A stretch of DNA of 6,679 bases from Caldisericota bacterium (GTDB taxonomy: Bacteria > CAIJMQ01 > JAADFP01), in NCBI GenBank assembly GCA_013152825.1, contig JAADFP010000099.1:1-6679 (forward strand). Reading direction: 5' to 3'. The notes under the pieces are model-generated. The model was not told the origin of the DNA and ran no database searches. It was given only the letters and a program-made list of their open reading frames with translations. The translations under genes and the position numbers were made by a program. Below are positions 1 to 5,652 of this stretch, piece by piece; the first letter of the stretch is position 1; each line of letters begins with the position of its first letter.

Positions 1-717
1 GGACAATGCCTGGAGAAACTCGGAAAATCCTACGAGGCAGCTCTGGAATATCAAAAAGTGGTAGAAAATTATCCTCGCTATCCCAAGCTGGAAGAAGTGG
101 CCAGGAGGGAGAAAGCAATCGCCGACAGGCTTTTCGCAGGAAAAACAACAGGAGTATTACCCCGCGCCAAAGAATTTCTTACCCTGACTCGCTGGGAGAA
201 AGCAGCAAAGATTTACGGTTTCCTTCTGAAAAATTTCCCTTACTGGAAGGAGGCGGATCGCATAAAATTCCGTATGGGAGAATCCTTTCTCAAGGCTGAA
301 AAATATGAGAAAGCAATAAAGGAATTCACCGAATTAACCCAGGACTACCCCAATTCTCCCCTGGTAGAAGAAGCCTACTACCAGATAGCCTTGACTGAGG
401 TAAAGAGAAGCGAGAAATCTCCCTACGATGCAGAACTTAAAGAAAAGGCAGAAAGAGCCCTGCGGGATTTTATCTATCAGCACCCTTCTTCTACCTTCCG
501 CAAAGAAGCTGAGGAGAAACTTTCCTCCCTGAGAGAAAAATGGGCCTGGGAAACCTACAAGGTAGCAAAATTCTATGAGAAAAATGCGGATTATCTTGCT
601 GCATTGATATATTACCAGGAAGTAACTAATAAATTCCCTGATACTACATGGGGCAAAGCAGCGAAAAGTAAAATAAAATGGTTAAAAGAGCTTGGTTATT
701 CCTTGCCATCTTCCTGA
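1..717 (+). CDS. bamD: Outer membrane assembly lipoprotein BamD (TPR protein), 5'-truncated by window edge
   Basis: BamD is the TPR lipoprotein of the Bam complex, which inserts beta-barrel proteins into the outer membrane from the periplasmic side. The frame is open from the first base, so the start, signal peptide and lipobox lie outside the window; 238 codons and a TGA are visible. Degenerate TPRs run through the whole fragment, with typical helix-ending patterns such as 'VVENYPRYPKLEEV' and 'LTQDYPNSPLVEEAYYQIAL'. The BamD-like signature is an SPYD (fragment residues 140-143), followed by 'ALRDFIYQHPSS' and then 'VAKFYEKNADYLAALIYYQEV', matching the YfiO fold. The N-terminal TPRs before SPYD are longer than in E. 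coli BamD, a style I associate with Omnitrophota-like genomes. The 3' end overlaps the lptE start by 40 bp, implying translational coupling. A generic periplasmic TPR protein is the alternative; the neighbouring lptE lipoprotein favours BamD. Confidence 0.85.
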   Translation, partial: GQCLEKLGKSYEAALEYQKVVENYPRYPKLEEVARREKAIADRLFAGKTTGVLPRAKEFLTLTRWEKAAKIYGFLLKNFPYWKEADRIKFRMGESFLKAEKYEKAIKEFTELTQDYPNSPLVEEAYYQIALTEVKRSEKSPYDAELKEKAERALRDFIYQHPSSTFRKEAEEKLSSLREKWAWETYKVAKFYEKNADYLAALIYYQEVTNKFPDTTWGKAAKSKIKWLKELGYSLPSS

Positions 718-779
718 GCGGGTGTGCCACTTACCAGTCATTGCCTGTTTCGGACATTGGCATAATAAGCATAGGTAAT

Positions 780-807
780 TTTTCAAACCTAACTTTTCAA
801 ACCTAAC
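780..807 (+). repeat. Perfect 14-bp tandem duplication inside lptE
   Basis: Two identical head-to-tail copies of TTTTCAAACCTAAC lie at 780-793 and 794-807, with no further match at either edge. The extra 14 bp shift the frame by two and expose a TAA at 804-806. With one copy removed, the codons read N-F-S-N-L-T-Y-E-S, which joins the two halves of the lipoprotein seamlessly. Confidence 0.95.
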
Positions 808-1090
808 CTATGAAAGCGGCGTCGCCGCCGTACTGAAAAAAAAGCTGGCTAAGGAAGCATCCTCCTGGGGGGTAAAGATAGGCGCCTCAGACCGCGTTCT
901 AAGCGGAGAAATAGTAGAAATCGATTATCAGCCTCTTCTCTACGGCGAAAACAATAAAATTGTGGGGCTAAAAGCAAAAATAAAGGTAAAAGCCGAATTG
1001 CGGGAAAAAGGGAAAGCAGTATGGGAAAAAGAGTTTGGCGAAGAGGTGGTCTCTTTTCTCCAGGGAAGCTGGAAAGAACCGCGGAGCGAA

Positions 1091-1125
1091 CTGCTGGATA
1101 GATTATGCTGCTGGATAGATTATGC
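1091..1125 (+). repeat. Perfect 17-bp tandem duplication near the lptE 3' end
   Basis: The 17-bp unit CTGCTGGATAGATTATG is present twice in tandem (1091-1107 and 1108-1124); the period-17 match extends one base further, to 1125. It shifts the frame by two and creates a TAG stop at 1133-1135. With one copy removed the reading is 'ELLDRLCEKVARKIIFYI', a natural amphipathic C-terminal helix for this family. Confidence 0.95.
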
Positions 1126-1162
1126 GAAAAGGTAGCACGAAAAATAATATTCTATATCCGTT

Positions 1163-2143
1163 ATGAGCCATCCAATAGATATTCCCGCTAAAGTATTCCA
1201 GAGTAAATCCAAGTTTGTGCTCTTCTGGGGAGAGGAAGATTTTTTAAAGGAAGAAGCCCTTAAAGCTATCAAGCATGAAATAAAATCCCCCCTATTCAAC
1301 TGGAAAGTACTCAATGGGGAAGAAACCAACCAGCGGGAATTTCTTTCCTACTTAATTTCTTACCCGTTCTTTTCCTCCTGGAAGGTCCTGGTAATTAAAA
1401 GAGCAGAAAAGGCCACAGCTTCTTTACTAAAGGGGATAAAGGAAATACTTCCCAGAATTCCTGCTTCAGTAAAAATAATCGTTGTAGTAGGAAAGAACAA
1501 AGAGAAATGGGAAAAAACCTTTCCCCAGATTAACCAGATAAAATTTTCTCCCCTGAAAGAACCCCAGATCCTGATATGGATCAAAGATACCTTGAAAAGA
1601 GAAGGAAAAGAAATAGATGCGGAAGCCTTGAGACTGCTTTTCGAGATGAACAGAGGCAATCTTTATGCTCTTCATAATGAAATAGAGAAACTTGTTAATT
1701 TTACGGGAGCAAGGAATAAAATAACGGTAAAAGATGTAGAAATAGTGACTTCCGAAGGCAAAGAGGTTTCCCTTTACAACCTTATACTTTGTCTCCTGGT
1801 AAATGACCTGCCAGGGGCGATAAAGGAATGGCAGCGTCTAAGACTGGAAGGAGTATCTCCTTTCTCACTTATCGGCCTGCTCACCTGGGAATTAAGCAGG
1901 ATTGGATACTTCAAGGAAGAGGTTGAAGCACGGGTGTCCCCCTATTCTCTCTTTCAAAAATACAGGATCTGGCGAGGAGAGTGGCAAAAGGCTTATCGAG
2001 ATATAGTAAAAATGTGGTCATGGGAAAGACTTAAGAAATCTTACTTCCTTCTTCAGGAGCTGGACATGCAGCTAAAAAGTGGATACCCTCACTCGCCTCT
2101 CATAGAACTTTTCTTTTACCGGTTTGTCAGGAACCGGGCCTAG
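1163..2143 (+). CDS. holA: DNA polymerase III subunit delta
   Basis: The delta subunit of the clamp loader opens the beta sliding clamp and loads it on primed DNA at the replication fork. The 326-residue product has the usual length. Near the N-terminus is the family hallmark 'VLFWGEEDFLKEEALKAI' (residues 19-36), the degenerate AAA+ nucleotide-binding region. Next come the strand 'SWKVLVIKRAEK' and the strand 'VKIIVVVG'. The domain II/III signature is 'GNLYALHNEIEKL' (165-177), after which comes the helical collar domain. No Shine-Dalgarno is visible before the ATG (the leader is A/T-rich), so translation probably relies on coupling to lptE, whose restored frame ends 29 bp inside holA. In the sequence as given that coupling would be broken. 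No clear intrinsic terminator follows the gene. Confidence 0.93.
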   Translation: MSHPIDIPAKVFQSKSKFVLFWGEEDFLKEEALKAIKHEIKSPLFNWKVLNGEETNQREFLSYLISYPFFSSWKVLVIKRAEKATASLLKGIKEILPRIPASVKIIVVVGKNKEKWEKTFPQINQIKFSPLKEPQILIWIKDTLKREGKEIDAEALRLLFEMNRGNLYALHNEIEKLVNFTGARNKITVKDVEIVTSEGKEVSLYNLILCLLVNDLPGAIKEWQRLRLEGVSPFSLIGLLTWELSRIGYFKEEVEARVSPYSLFQKYRIWRGEWQKAYRDIVKMWSWERLKKSYFLLQELDMQLKSGYPHSPLIELFFYRFVRNRA

Positions 2144-2399
2144 TTGCATCATATAAAAATCTATCTAAACTTCTGCGCATCTTCACCTTTATCCTTTCCC
2201 TGCATTTTCCACCCTAACCATCTGCATCAATCTGTTCTGAATTCTAAGCAGCCTGCCCTGTGGTGCAGGCAGGATTTCCCTCGTGGTAAGATTTAATATC
2301 TTTTTCATTGGGAACATCCTTTCTCTTTCCTGACTGCTCCCTTAAAAATTTAATAGAGAAAGAAGACTTTCCCAAAATGCGGTGGACTTGTACAACCTT
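2144..2399. other. Intergenic region without a supported gene
   Basis: About 256 bp lie between holA and the pseudopilin promoter. The first 100 bp are pyrimidine-rich on the plus strand, with no ORF having a plausible start and ribosome site. It holds the GC-rich hairpin at 2251-2270 and a TTGTACAA palindrome at 2388-2395, just upstream of the -35 box. Minus-strand ORFs across it run into the pseudopilin gene and look like no protein I know. Confidence 0.6.
2251..2270. repeat. Small GC-rich inverted repeat (hairpin)
   Basis: GCCTGC at 2251-2256 pairs with GCAGGC at 2265-2270 around an 8-nt loop. An alternative register pairs CCTGCC (2252-2257) with GGCAGG (2268-2273). No T-tract follows on either strand, so a rho-independent terminator is not supported. 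It could be a fragment of a dispersed intergenic repeat or a weak 3' end for holA transcripts. Confidence 0.4.
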
Positions 2400-2427
2400 T
2401 TGACAAAGATTGATAATGTGATATATT
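2400..2427 (+). promoter_or_regulatory. Sigma70-type promoter of the pseudopilin gene
   Basis: A perfect -35 TTGACA (2400-2405) is followed after 16 nt by TATATT (2422-2427), a 5/6 match to the -10 consensus. Transcription would begin near 2434, only about 24 nt before the ATG at 2458. The Shine-Dalgarno at 2443-2450 would therefore sit at the very start of the mRNA. This placement argues against the upstream TTG at 2433 as start codon. A TTGTACAA palindrome (2388-2395) lies 4 bp upstream of the -35 and could be an operator, but nothing else supports that. Confidence 0.7.
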
Positions 2428-2442
2428 GATTTTTGGAAAGAG

Positions 2443-2450
2443 AGGAGGTG
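2443..2450 (+). promoter_or_regulatory. Strong Shine-Dalgarno pointing to an out-of-frame ATG
   Basis: AGGAGGTG is an ideal ribosome site, 7 nt upstream of the ATG at 2458-2460. That ATG opens only 12 codons, ending at TGA 2494-2496, and is one base out of frame with the pseudopilin. The GTG at 2448-2450, which is in the pseudopilin frame, overlaps this element. Confidence 0.75.
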
Positions 2451-3158
2451 AGAAATAATGGCGGGGTACATCGGAAGTTCAGAGGCTTCACCTTGATTGA
2501 GCTCCTAGTGGTCATTGCTATCATTGCAATTCTTGCTGCCATGCTTCTGCCAGCCTTGCATAAAGCAAGAGAAAAAGCAAGGGAATCTGTATGTAGAAAC
2601 AATTTGAAGCAGTGGGGACTTGCGCTCATAATGTATACAAATGAGTATGATGAGTGGTTTCCTGGGGACTGTCACATATACTACAGCGCCACACTTACAA
2701 GCTATAAAAGGCCTGATCGTATATACAGAGAGGGCTCTTCTGTGGGAAGTTCTATACGGGAAACACTTCAGAGCTACGGTTTAGCCCGTAATAACTTCTA
2801 TTGTCCTTCTTGCCCTGGTTATAATACAGATAACAACTGGGAAATGACAGGATATCTTACTTCTATGGGATATTCCCTTTTTACAAACATGGCTGAAACC
2901 GCTCTGGGCCCTACTTTTCATCCTCCGACAAAAATGTCACGTTCAAACTCTCAATGGGTATTAATGGCTGACTTGGTATTCGATAGTTCAACACTCCCTG
3001 ATTTTTGGTTTTCCAACCATTCCATGACTCACTCTACCCAACCTATTGGAAGTAACATTCTTCATGTTGGTGGAGATGTTAAGTGGCTATCGTGGGAAAA
3101 ACAGAGTCACCAATACTATGTAACAAATACAGGGCACTGGCGATTCTACGGAGAATAA
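2448..3158 (+). CDS. Prepilin-type N-terminal methylation domain protein (type II secretion G-like pseudopilin)
   Basis: The product begins with a basic leader ending in Gly ('RKFRG'), then the class III prepilin motif 'FTLIELLVVIAIIAILAAML' with Glu at +5, cleaved and N-methylated by PilD-type peptidase. The hydrophobic helix anchors it in the inner membrane. Next comes the 'ALHKAREKARESVCRNNLKQWGLAL' coiled helix typical of the expanded PulG/DUF1559-like families of Planctomycetes, Lentisphaerae and Omnitrophota. The C-terminal 'GSNILHVGGDVKWLSWE' is a diverged version of the H-x9-DG processing motif, with the usual Asp replaced by Gly. From the GTG at 2448 it has 236 residues. The start is uncertain: TTG 2433 precedes the predicted transcript start, GTG 2448 is in frame, and ATG 2458 has the best ribosome site but needs one extra base. 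It stands alone with its own promoter and no secretion genes nearby; substrate and partners are unknown. Confidence 0.8.
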   Translation: MRNNGGVHRKFRGFTLIELLVVIAIIAILAAMLLPALHKAREKARESVCRNNLKQWGLALIMYTNEYDEWFPGDCHIYYSATLTSYKRPDRIYREGSSVGSSIRETLQSYGLARNNFYCPSCPGYNTDNNWEMTGYLTSMGYSLFTNMAETALGPTFHPPTKMSRSNSQWVLMADLVFDSSTLPDFWFSNHSMTHSTQPIGSNILHVGGDVKWLSWEKQSHQYYVTNTGHWRFYGE

Positions 3159-3320
3159 AGCAATCTCTAAATTCCCATCTTTTAGGGATAATGTCTTAAA
3201 ATCCCTGTAAAAAGAGGAGAGCCTCATGGTAAAATTAAAGGTAACAAAAAGAAAGAAGGTCGCCTATTTTAATTTTTTCTCTCCTTTTAGAGAAGATTTT
3301 TCGTGATGCAACTCGCGGGT
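3159..3320. other. Intergenic region after the pseudopilin
   Basis: This AT-rich spacer contains a short inverted repeat, AGGGAT (3184-3189) and ATCCCT (3201-3206) with an 11-nt loop. No T-tract follows, so it is not a convincing terminator. The only other item is the possible small ORF at 3226-3306. Confidence 0.5.
3226..3306 (+). CDS. Possible 26-aa basic small ORF
   Basis: An ATG at 3226 lies 6 nt after the ribosome-site-like AGAGGAG (3213-3219) and opens 26 codons ending in TGA at 3304-3306. The product begins 'MVKLKVTKRKKVAYFNFF', strongly basic at the N-terminus and aromatic after that, with no recognised family. It has no promoter of its own that I can see and could be read through from the pseudopilin gene. 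A chance ORF in AT-rich spacer is about as likely. Confidence 0.2.
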   Translation: MVKLKVTKRKKVAYFNFFSPFREDFS

Positions 3321-3349
3321 TTGAAAAAAGTTCTCCACTCTGTTAATAT
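3321..3349 (+). promoter_or_regulatory. Sigma70-type promoter of the PUR-protein/glycosyltransferase operon
   Basis: TTGAAA (3321-3326, 5/6 match to the -35 box) is followed by exactly 17 nt and TAATAT (3344-3349, 4/6 match to the -10 box). Transcription would start near 3356, giving a leader of about 55 nt before the ATG at 3412. The ribosome site AAGGAGGAGGT at 3396-3406 is strong and 5 nt from that ATG. Confidence 0.6.
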
Positions 3350-3411
3350 ATGCACTTGTTTTGGGGTAACCAATGAGTATGTATATTGTAAGAAAAAGGA
3401 GGAGGTAGATA

Positions 3412-3651
3412 ATGGCCGAAGAACTGCTTACCAAAAGTCTAAAGTGTGGGAAAAGAATCTATCATTTTAACCTTAAAAAGACTACCGGAGGTAACAAATA
3501 CCTGGATATTGTGGAAATAAGGCCTCAGGGAGATACGCGAGAAAAAGATAGAATAGTGATATTTGAGGACCATATCGAGGAGTTCATGAGCACCCTTAGT
3601 GACATGGCTTCAAATCTCCTGGAAGAGGAAAGCCCTGAAGATTCCCAATAA
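3412..3651 (+). CDS. PUR-alpha-like (DUF3276-type) small nucleic-acid-binding protein
   Basis: The 79-residue protein resembles a single bacterial PUR repeat. PUR repeats have a beta-beta-beta-beta-alpha fold and bind single-stranded DNA or RNA; Borrelia BpuR is the best-known bacterial example. Visible features are 'KSLKCGKRIYHFNLKKTTGGNKYLDIVE' split over residues 8-35 (the GKRxYxF strand, the GNKYL strand), a loop, 'DRIVIFEDHIEEF' (46-58) and the closing helix 'MSTLSDMASNLL'. The acidic tail 'EEESPEDSQ' is probably disordered. The start is secure: ATG with a strong ribosome site 5 nt upstream and a promoter about 60 bp before. The stop is 3 bp before the glycosyltransferase start, so the two are co-transcribed. 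Its target is unknown. It most likely acts as a homodimer, as in the family. Confidence 0.7.
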   Translation: MAEELLTKSLKCGKRIYHFNLKKTTGGNKYLDIVEIRPQGDTREKDRIVIFEDHIEEFMSTLSDMASNLLEEESPEDSQ

Positions 3652-3654
3652 GGG

Positions 3655-4779
3655 GTGAAAAGAATAAGAATCCTTCATCTTGTATCCACTCTTGATATTG
3701 GTGGAGTTCAGAAACAGATTGTAGAGGTAGTAAAAAGGCTGGAGGGGGAAAGTTTTGCCAATTACGTGGGGAGCTTTTCCTCCGGGCGTGTAGAAGAGTT
3801 TTTAAGAAAAGCGAATATCCCTGTGATGCTTTTTCGCCGGGATTTTCGCTTTGACCCTTTTCTTCCTCTCCGAATTGCTGCCTACCTGAAAAAAGAGAAG
3901 ATAGACATTCTGCATACCTACCTTTTTACTGCCAACACCTGGGGAAGATTGGGCGGCATTATTGCCCGCACCCCAGTACTGGTAGCCTCGGAAAGGAATG
4001 CCATTCCCTGGAAAAACTTTTTTCACATACTCCTGGATTCTGTCTTGAGCTTCCCCACTTCCCGCATTATTGCCTGTTCATATGCAGTTAAGGATTTAAA
4101 CCAGAAAAAAGGCTTTATTAAGGGGGAAAAGATAAAAGTAATCTACAATGGTATAGACACAGAGAAATTTATTCCCGGCGATAAAAAAAAGATGCGGCAA
4201 AAACTTAACCTGCCTCAACAAGCTTTTATCGTGGGAAGCGTGGGAAGACTGCACTGGTGTAAAGGGTTCTCCTATCTCCTGCGGGCAGTAAGTCTGCTCC
4301 AGAATGCATATCCAAACCTCTACCTTATGATAGTGGGAGAGGGTGAGGAACACAATAATTTAGAAAAATTAGCCACACGACTCAACCTCAGGAAAAGAAT
4401 AATTTTTACCGGGGAAGTAGAAGAAACTTTGCCTTTTATCCAGAGCTGGGATGTGGGAGTATTTCCTTCTCTTTACGAAGGATTTGGCATCAGCATTGCA
4501 GAGGCCATGGCCTGTGGTATTCCAGTAATTGCTTCCAGAACCGGCGGAATACCCGAAGTGATAGGAGCAGCAGGAATTATAGTAGAAAGAAAACATCCCC
4601 GCCAGCTGGCAAAAGCCATAGAGCAGGTGATAAATTCTCCTTCCCTGCGAGCAACACTGGGGAAAGAGGGCAGGGAAAGAATAAAGAATCACTTTTCCCT
4701 CTCCAGAACAGTAAACGAATGGGCTAACCTCTACCTTGCCCTCTACCAGAAGAGAATTAGACAGGGAAATCCCCGTTGA
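3655..4779 (+). CDS. Glycosyltransferase family 4 protein
   Basis: The 374-residue retaining GT-B enzyme transfers a sugar from an activated donor to a lipid- or glycan-linked acceptor at the cytoplasmic face of the membrane. The N-terminal acceptor domain begins 'ILHLVSTLDIGGVQ' with the glycine loop GG at 16-17. The C-terminal donor domain begins near 'KVIYNGID' (161-168), followed by 'GSVGRLHWCKGF' (194-205). The E-x7-E donor-site motif spans E275 to E283 in 'SLYEGFGISIAEAMACGIP', followed by the G-G-I-P-E-V loop at 297-302. It has no signal peptide or membrane helix. The start is a GTG 3 bp after the upstream stop with no separate well-spaced ribosome site, so it is probably translated by coupling. 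Donor and acceptor cannot be read from sequence; envelope polysaccharide or LPS is the usual context for this family. It converges with rluB, leaving an 8-bp gap. Confidence 0.9.
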   Translation: MKRIRILHLVSTLDIGGVQKQIVEVVKRLEGESFANYVGSFSSGRVEEFLRKANIPVMLFRRDFRFDPFLPLRIAAYLKKEKIDILHTYLFTANTWGRLGGIIARTPVLVASERNAIPWKNFFHILLDSVLSFPTSRIIACSYAVKDLNQKKGFIKGEKIKVIYNGIDTEKFIPGDKKKMRQKLNLPQQAFIVGSVGRLHWCKGFSYLLRAVSLLQNAYPNLYLMIVGEGEEHNNLEKLATRLNLRKRIIFTGEVEETLPFIQSWDVGVFPSLYEGFGISIAEAMACGIPVIASRTGGIPEVIGAAGIIVERKHPRQLAKAIEQVINSPSLRATLGKEGRERIKNHFSLSRTVNEWANLYLALYQKRIRQGNPR

Positions 4780-4787
4780 CAAAAAGA

Positions 4788-5504
4788 TTACTTATCCCCT
4801 GCCAGAAATTCATTTACTTCTTCCTGGCTAAGAAAGCGATATTCTCCCGGCTTTAGCTTCCCCAGTTTAAAAGGTCCAATTTTTATCCTCTTTAACCTGG
4901 TAACCGTGTAACCAAGCGCAGAAAACATTCGCTTGATTTCCCTGTATCTTCCTTCCTGGATAGTGAGTTTAATCCAGGCTTTGTTTTTATCTTTTTTCAC
5001 CATAACTGCCCGGGCTGGCAGAGTCATACCATCTTCCAGCCGGACACCTTTTCTTATCTGTTCTAAATCTCTCCGGGAAGGAATTCCCGAGAGCTCTACA
5101 ATATAAGTTTTAGAAATTCCATAGCGGGGATGAAGCAGGATATTTGCAAACTCGCCGTCATTGGTAAAAATGAGCAACCCTTCAGCATCAAAATCAAGCC
5201 GTCCCACCGGGAAAACACGGGTAGGCATATTCTCAAGCAGGTCAGCTACTGTTTTTCTCCCCTGGGGGTCATACAGGGTAGTGATACAGTAGCGGGGCTT
5301 GTAAAGCAGGAGATAAATTTTTTCCGGCAGGGTAATAACCTTCCCTTCAACCTCAATTCTCTGTATCCCCGGGTCTGCCTTTGTTCCCAGAATGGTAACC
5401 ACTTCCCCATCCACTTTTACTTTCCCCTCTTTAATCAGCTCCTCTGCTCTTCTACGGGAAGCTATTCCCGCCCGGGAAATAATTTTTTGTAAACGTTCTT
5501 TCAT
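4788..5504 (-). CDS. rluB: 23S rRNA pseudouridine synthase, RsuA/RluB/RluE/RluF family (RluB-like)
   Basis: The enzyme isomerises a specific uridine in ribosomal RNA to pseudouridine; RluB acts on U2605 (E. coli numbering) of 23S rRNA in the peptidyl-transferase region. The 238-residue product starts with an S4 RNA-binding domain, 'RLQKIISRAGIASRRRAEEL' (residues 4-23). After a linker comes the catalytic domain: the YKP motif (68-70), then 'GRLDFDAEGLLIFTNDGE' (101-118) with the catalytic Asp104. Next are 'KTYIVEL' (132-138) and the C-terminal 'EGRYREIKRMFSALG' (184-198), diagnostic of the RsuA/RluB group. The ATG at 5504 has only a weak purine-rich leader, and upstream in-frame codons are closed by a stop directly before it. 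It lies downstream of hflX on the same strand. RsuA, RluE or RluF specificity cannot be excluded from sequence alone, but the long S4-containing form favours RluB. Confidence 0.88.
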   Translation of the reverse strand: MKERLQKIISRAGIASRRRAEELIKEGKVKVDGEVVTILGTKADPGIQRIEVEGKVITLPEKIYLLLYKPRYCITTLYDPQGRKTVADLLENMPTRVFPVGRLDFDAEGLLIFTNDGEFANILLHPRYGISKTYIVELSGIPSRRDLEQIRKGVRLEDGMTLPARAVMVKKDKNKAWIKLTIQEGRYREIKRMFSALGYTVTRLKRIKIGPFKLGKLKPGEYRFLSQEEVNEFLAGDK

Positions 5505-5558
5505 TTACTCATTCATCTTTCAAACCCCAAGTCCAAAACCTTCCGAAGGAATCCCGCA

Positions 5559-5576
5559 CCCCGATACATATCGGGG
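5559..5576. repeat. Perfect 8-bp inverted repeat in the hflX-rluB spacer
   Basis: CCCCGATA (5559-5566) and TATCGGGG (5569-5576) are separated by 2 nt; in RNA this would be a 7-bp stem with an ACAT-type tetraloop. No T-tract follows on the minus strand (the direction of hflX and rluB), so it is not a standard terminator. Palindromes of this CCCCGATA/TATCGGGG kind occur as dispersed intergenic repeats in some bacterial genomes. Here it lies about 55 bp upstream of the rluB start and could also act in its 5' leader. Confidence 0.65.
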
Positions 5577-5607
5577 CTTCTGGACAAACCCAAAAACTTC
5601 CTCCAGG

Positions 5608-5641
5608 AAACCAGGTAACCGGGATTACCAAGATACCAAGA
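5608..5641. repeat. Degenerate 8-9-bp tandem repeat (TTACCAAGA-like)
   Basis: Successive plus-strand units begin at 5608 (AAACCAGG), 5616 (TAACCGGGA), 5625 (TTACCAAGA) and 5634 (TACCAAGA). Each keeps the core ACC followed by purines, at a spacing of 8 or 9 bp. They directly precede the heptamer array. Confidence 0.5.
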
Positions 5642-5652
5642 GACAAATTCAC

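Larger units (their letters stand above)
678..1191 (+). pseudogene. lptE: LptE-like LPS-assembly lipoprotein, broken by two short tandem duplications
   Basis: LptE is the outer-membrane lipoprotein that plugs the LptD barrel and helps deliver lipopolysaccharide to the cell surface. The ATG at 678 opens a lipoprotein signal peptide: K3/R4, a hydrophobic stretch, and the lipobox LSGC with Cys16. After 'IISIGNFSNLT' the frame hits TAA at 804-806, because a 14-bp unit is duplicated (780-807). The product then continues in another frame ('YESGVAAVLKKKLAKEA', 'RVLSGEIVEIDYQPL') to a TAG at 1133-1135. That second stop is caused by a duplicated 17-bp unit (1091-1125). Deleting one copy of each gives one 160-residue ORF ending at TAA 1189-1191 with the tail 'SELLDRLCEKVARKIIFYI'. 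This restored protein has LptE's usual size and pattern: a short beta strand, an N-x-T/Y segment, a long helix, then strands. It lies between bamD and holA, overlapping both. It is either a real pseudogene or an assembly error. The family call is good but rests on pattern, not a search. Confidence 0.75.

Noticed and set aside
2119..2137. Inverted repeat CCGGTT/AACCGG at the end of holA as a terminator
   Set aside because: The stem is only 6 bp, lies inside the coding region and has no T-tract after it.
2319..2362. Inverted arms CTTTCTCT (2319-2326) and AGAGAAAG (2355-2362)
   Set aside because: The arms are simple-sequence, 28 nt apart, and of a length expected by chance in polypyrimidine/polypurine DNA.
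2388..2395. TTGTACAA palindrome as an operator for the pseudopilin promoter
   Set aside because: An 8-bp palindrome alone is not enough; no second copy or known site was recognised.
2244..2629. Minus-strand ORFs of 75 and 95 codons across the promoter and start of the pseudopilin
   Set aside because: They overlap a gene with an unmistakable prepilin motif, and their products resemble nothing known and lack good start context.
3184..3206. AGGGAT/ATCCCT hairpin after the pseudopilin as a terminator
   Set aside because: The stem is weak with an 11-nt loop and no downstream T-run.
4369..4782. 137-codon minus-strand ORF opposite the glycosyltransferase
   Set aside because: It is the antisense shadow of the conserved GT4 donor domain; its product is Ser/Tyr/Cys-rich with no motif.
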